From contig NZ_LUHJ01000067.1 of the NCBI RefSeq assembly GCF_001597745.1, positions 62,001-126,000 on the forward strand: a stretch of 64,000 nt of DNA, written 5' to 3'. This DNA comes from Anabaena sp. 4-3. GTDB lineage: Bacteria; Cyanobacteriota; Cyanobacteriia; Cyanobacteriales; Nostocaceae. Below are positions 63,737 through 64,000 of this stretch, one piece after another; positions within the stretch are counted from its first letter, which is position 1, and each line of letters opens with the position of its first letter. Under the pieces are notes generated by a model. That model did no database searches and was not told the origin of the DNA. It was given only the letters and a program-made list of their open reading frames with translations. The position numbers and the translations under genes are program-made.

Positions 63737-64000
63737 ATGAATTCCGAATCGAAAGTTTCTCAAAAAGCCAATTCGTCTTTTACAATGGACGATTTTGCTA
63801 AAGCATTAGAAAAACACGACTACCAGTTTCAAAAGGGACAAGTTGTTTCTGGCAAAGTGTTTCAACTTGACCCGGATGGGGCTTATGTTGATATTGGTGG
63901 CAAGTCGTCGGCTTTTATTCCCCGTGATGAGGCTTCTTTGAGAACTGTTACCGATTTGTCGGAGGTGTTACCCTTAAATGAGGTGTTAGAGTTTTTAATT
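63737..64000 (+). CDS. S1 RNA-binding-domain protein (ribosomal protein S1 type), partial
   Basis: An open frame from ATG 63737 to the window end (88 codons). After a Ser/Lys-rich start it reads FTMDDFAKALEKHDYQF, then QKGQVVSGKVFQLDPDGAYVDIGGKSSAFIPRDE, a first S1 (OB-fold) domain. The rest lies outside the window. Cyanobacteria often have two S1-type proteins; the N-terminus looks like the second (rps1B-like) one, but this is from memory. Confidence 0.88.
   Translation, partial: MNSESKVSQKANSSFTMDDFAKALEKHDYQFQKGQVVSGKVFQLDPDGAYVDIGGKSSAFIPRDEASLRTVTDLSEVLPLNEVLEFLI

Noticed and set aside
1-64000. tRNA, rRNA or other well-known RNA genes
   Set aside because: No T-loop-like GGTTCRA pattern with acceptor pairing and no rRNA sequence was found by eye in the intergenic regions. 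A covariance-model scan would be needed to exclude small RNAs.

Overview
The window looks like chromosomal DNA from a filamentous, heterocyst-type cyanobacterium (Nostoc/Anabaena/Trichormus group). The signs are the many HIP1 octamers (GCGATCGC), heptamer-like short tandem repeats between genes, cyanobacteria-restricted families (cyanoexosortase, DUF6887/DUF6888, CyRepA1, Mo-nitrogenase C-terminal domain protein, orthocaspase-like protein), and a tig-clpP-clpX / asd-dapA-rnj / urease neighbourhood that from memory matches Nostoc PCC 7120-type genomes. No search was run, so the genus is an inference.

Layout. 0.6-8.6 kb: a plus-strand exopolysaccharide/exosortase block (DegT aminotransferase, cyanoexosortase, family 2 glycosyltransferase, exosortase-associated protein, Wza-like export protein, Wzc-like chain-length ATPase). 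8.7-13.6 kb: a rhomboid protease, a 1036-residue CyRepA1-type plasmid replication protein and a small lipoprotein. 13.7-28 kb: housekeeping genes, mostly on the minus strand: secA, a dihaem cytochrome c, a MoxR ATPase, ribF, an MBL-fold hydrolase, surE, pheS, a small P-loop kinase, a recQ-type helicase, the DUF6887/6888 pair, leuA and a NYN-domain protein. 28.7-36.4 kb: a CHASE2-Ser/Thr kinase, a second rhomboid, then a tight three-gene operon of two unrelated GTPases and a membrane coiled-coil protein. 36.7-42 kb: a MEKHLA protein, a TPR protein and urease ureD-ureA-ureB-[GxxExxY]-ureC. 42.2-49.4 kb: a response-regulator/histidine kinase, an aldehyde dehydrogenase, a sulfite-oxidase-like enzyme, ribosomal protein L32, an orthocaspase-like protein without its catalytic dyad, and a Mo-nitrogenase C-terminal domain protein. 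49.9-54.1 kb: asd-dapA-rnj (minus strand). 54.9-58.7 kb: tig-clpP-clpX (plus strand). 58.8-64 kb: a small membrane protein, an alpha/beta hydrolase, a nitroreductase, a GNAT acetyltransferase, a GntR regulator, a dienelactone hydrolase and the first 88 codons of an S1-type protein.

Two features stand out. First, the GTPase trio (32232-36447): a dynamin-like large GTPase, a small GTPase with an unusual G4 motif, and a single-pass membrane protein with a C-terminal coiled coil. It is tightly packed, nearly free of HIP1 sites and flanked by MITE-like repeats, and may be an uncharacterised membrane-remodelling or conflict system. Second, the GxxExxY gene between ureB and ureC lies exactly inside a pair of perfect 20-bp inverted repeats (39446-39906), which makes it look like a mobile cassette inserted at the ureB stop codon. 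Several small non-autonomous repeat families (62-65 bp elements with related ends, a 28-bp palindrome in three copies, a 110-bp element) are also present. No tRNA, rRNA or CRISPR array was recognised.
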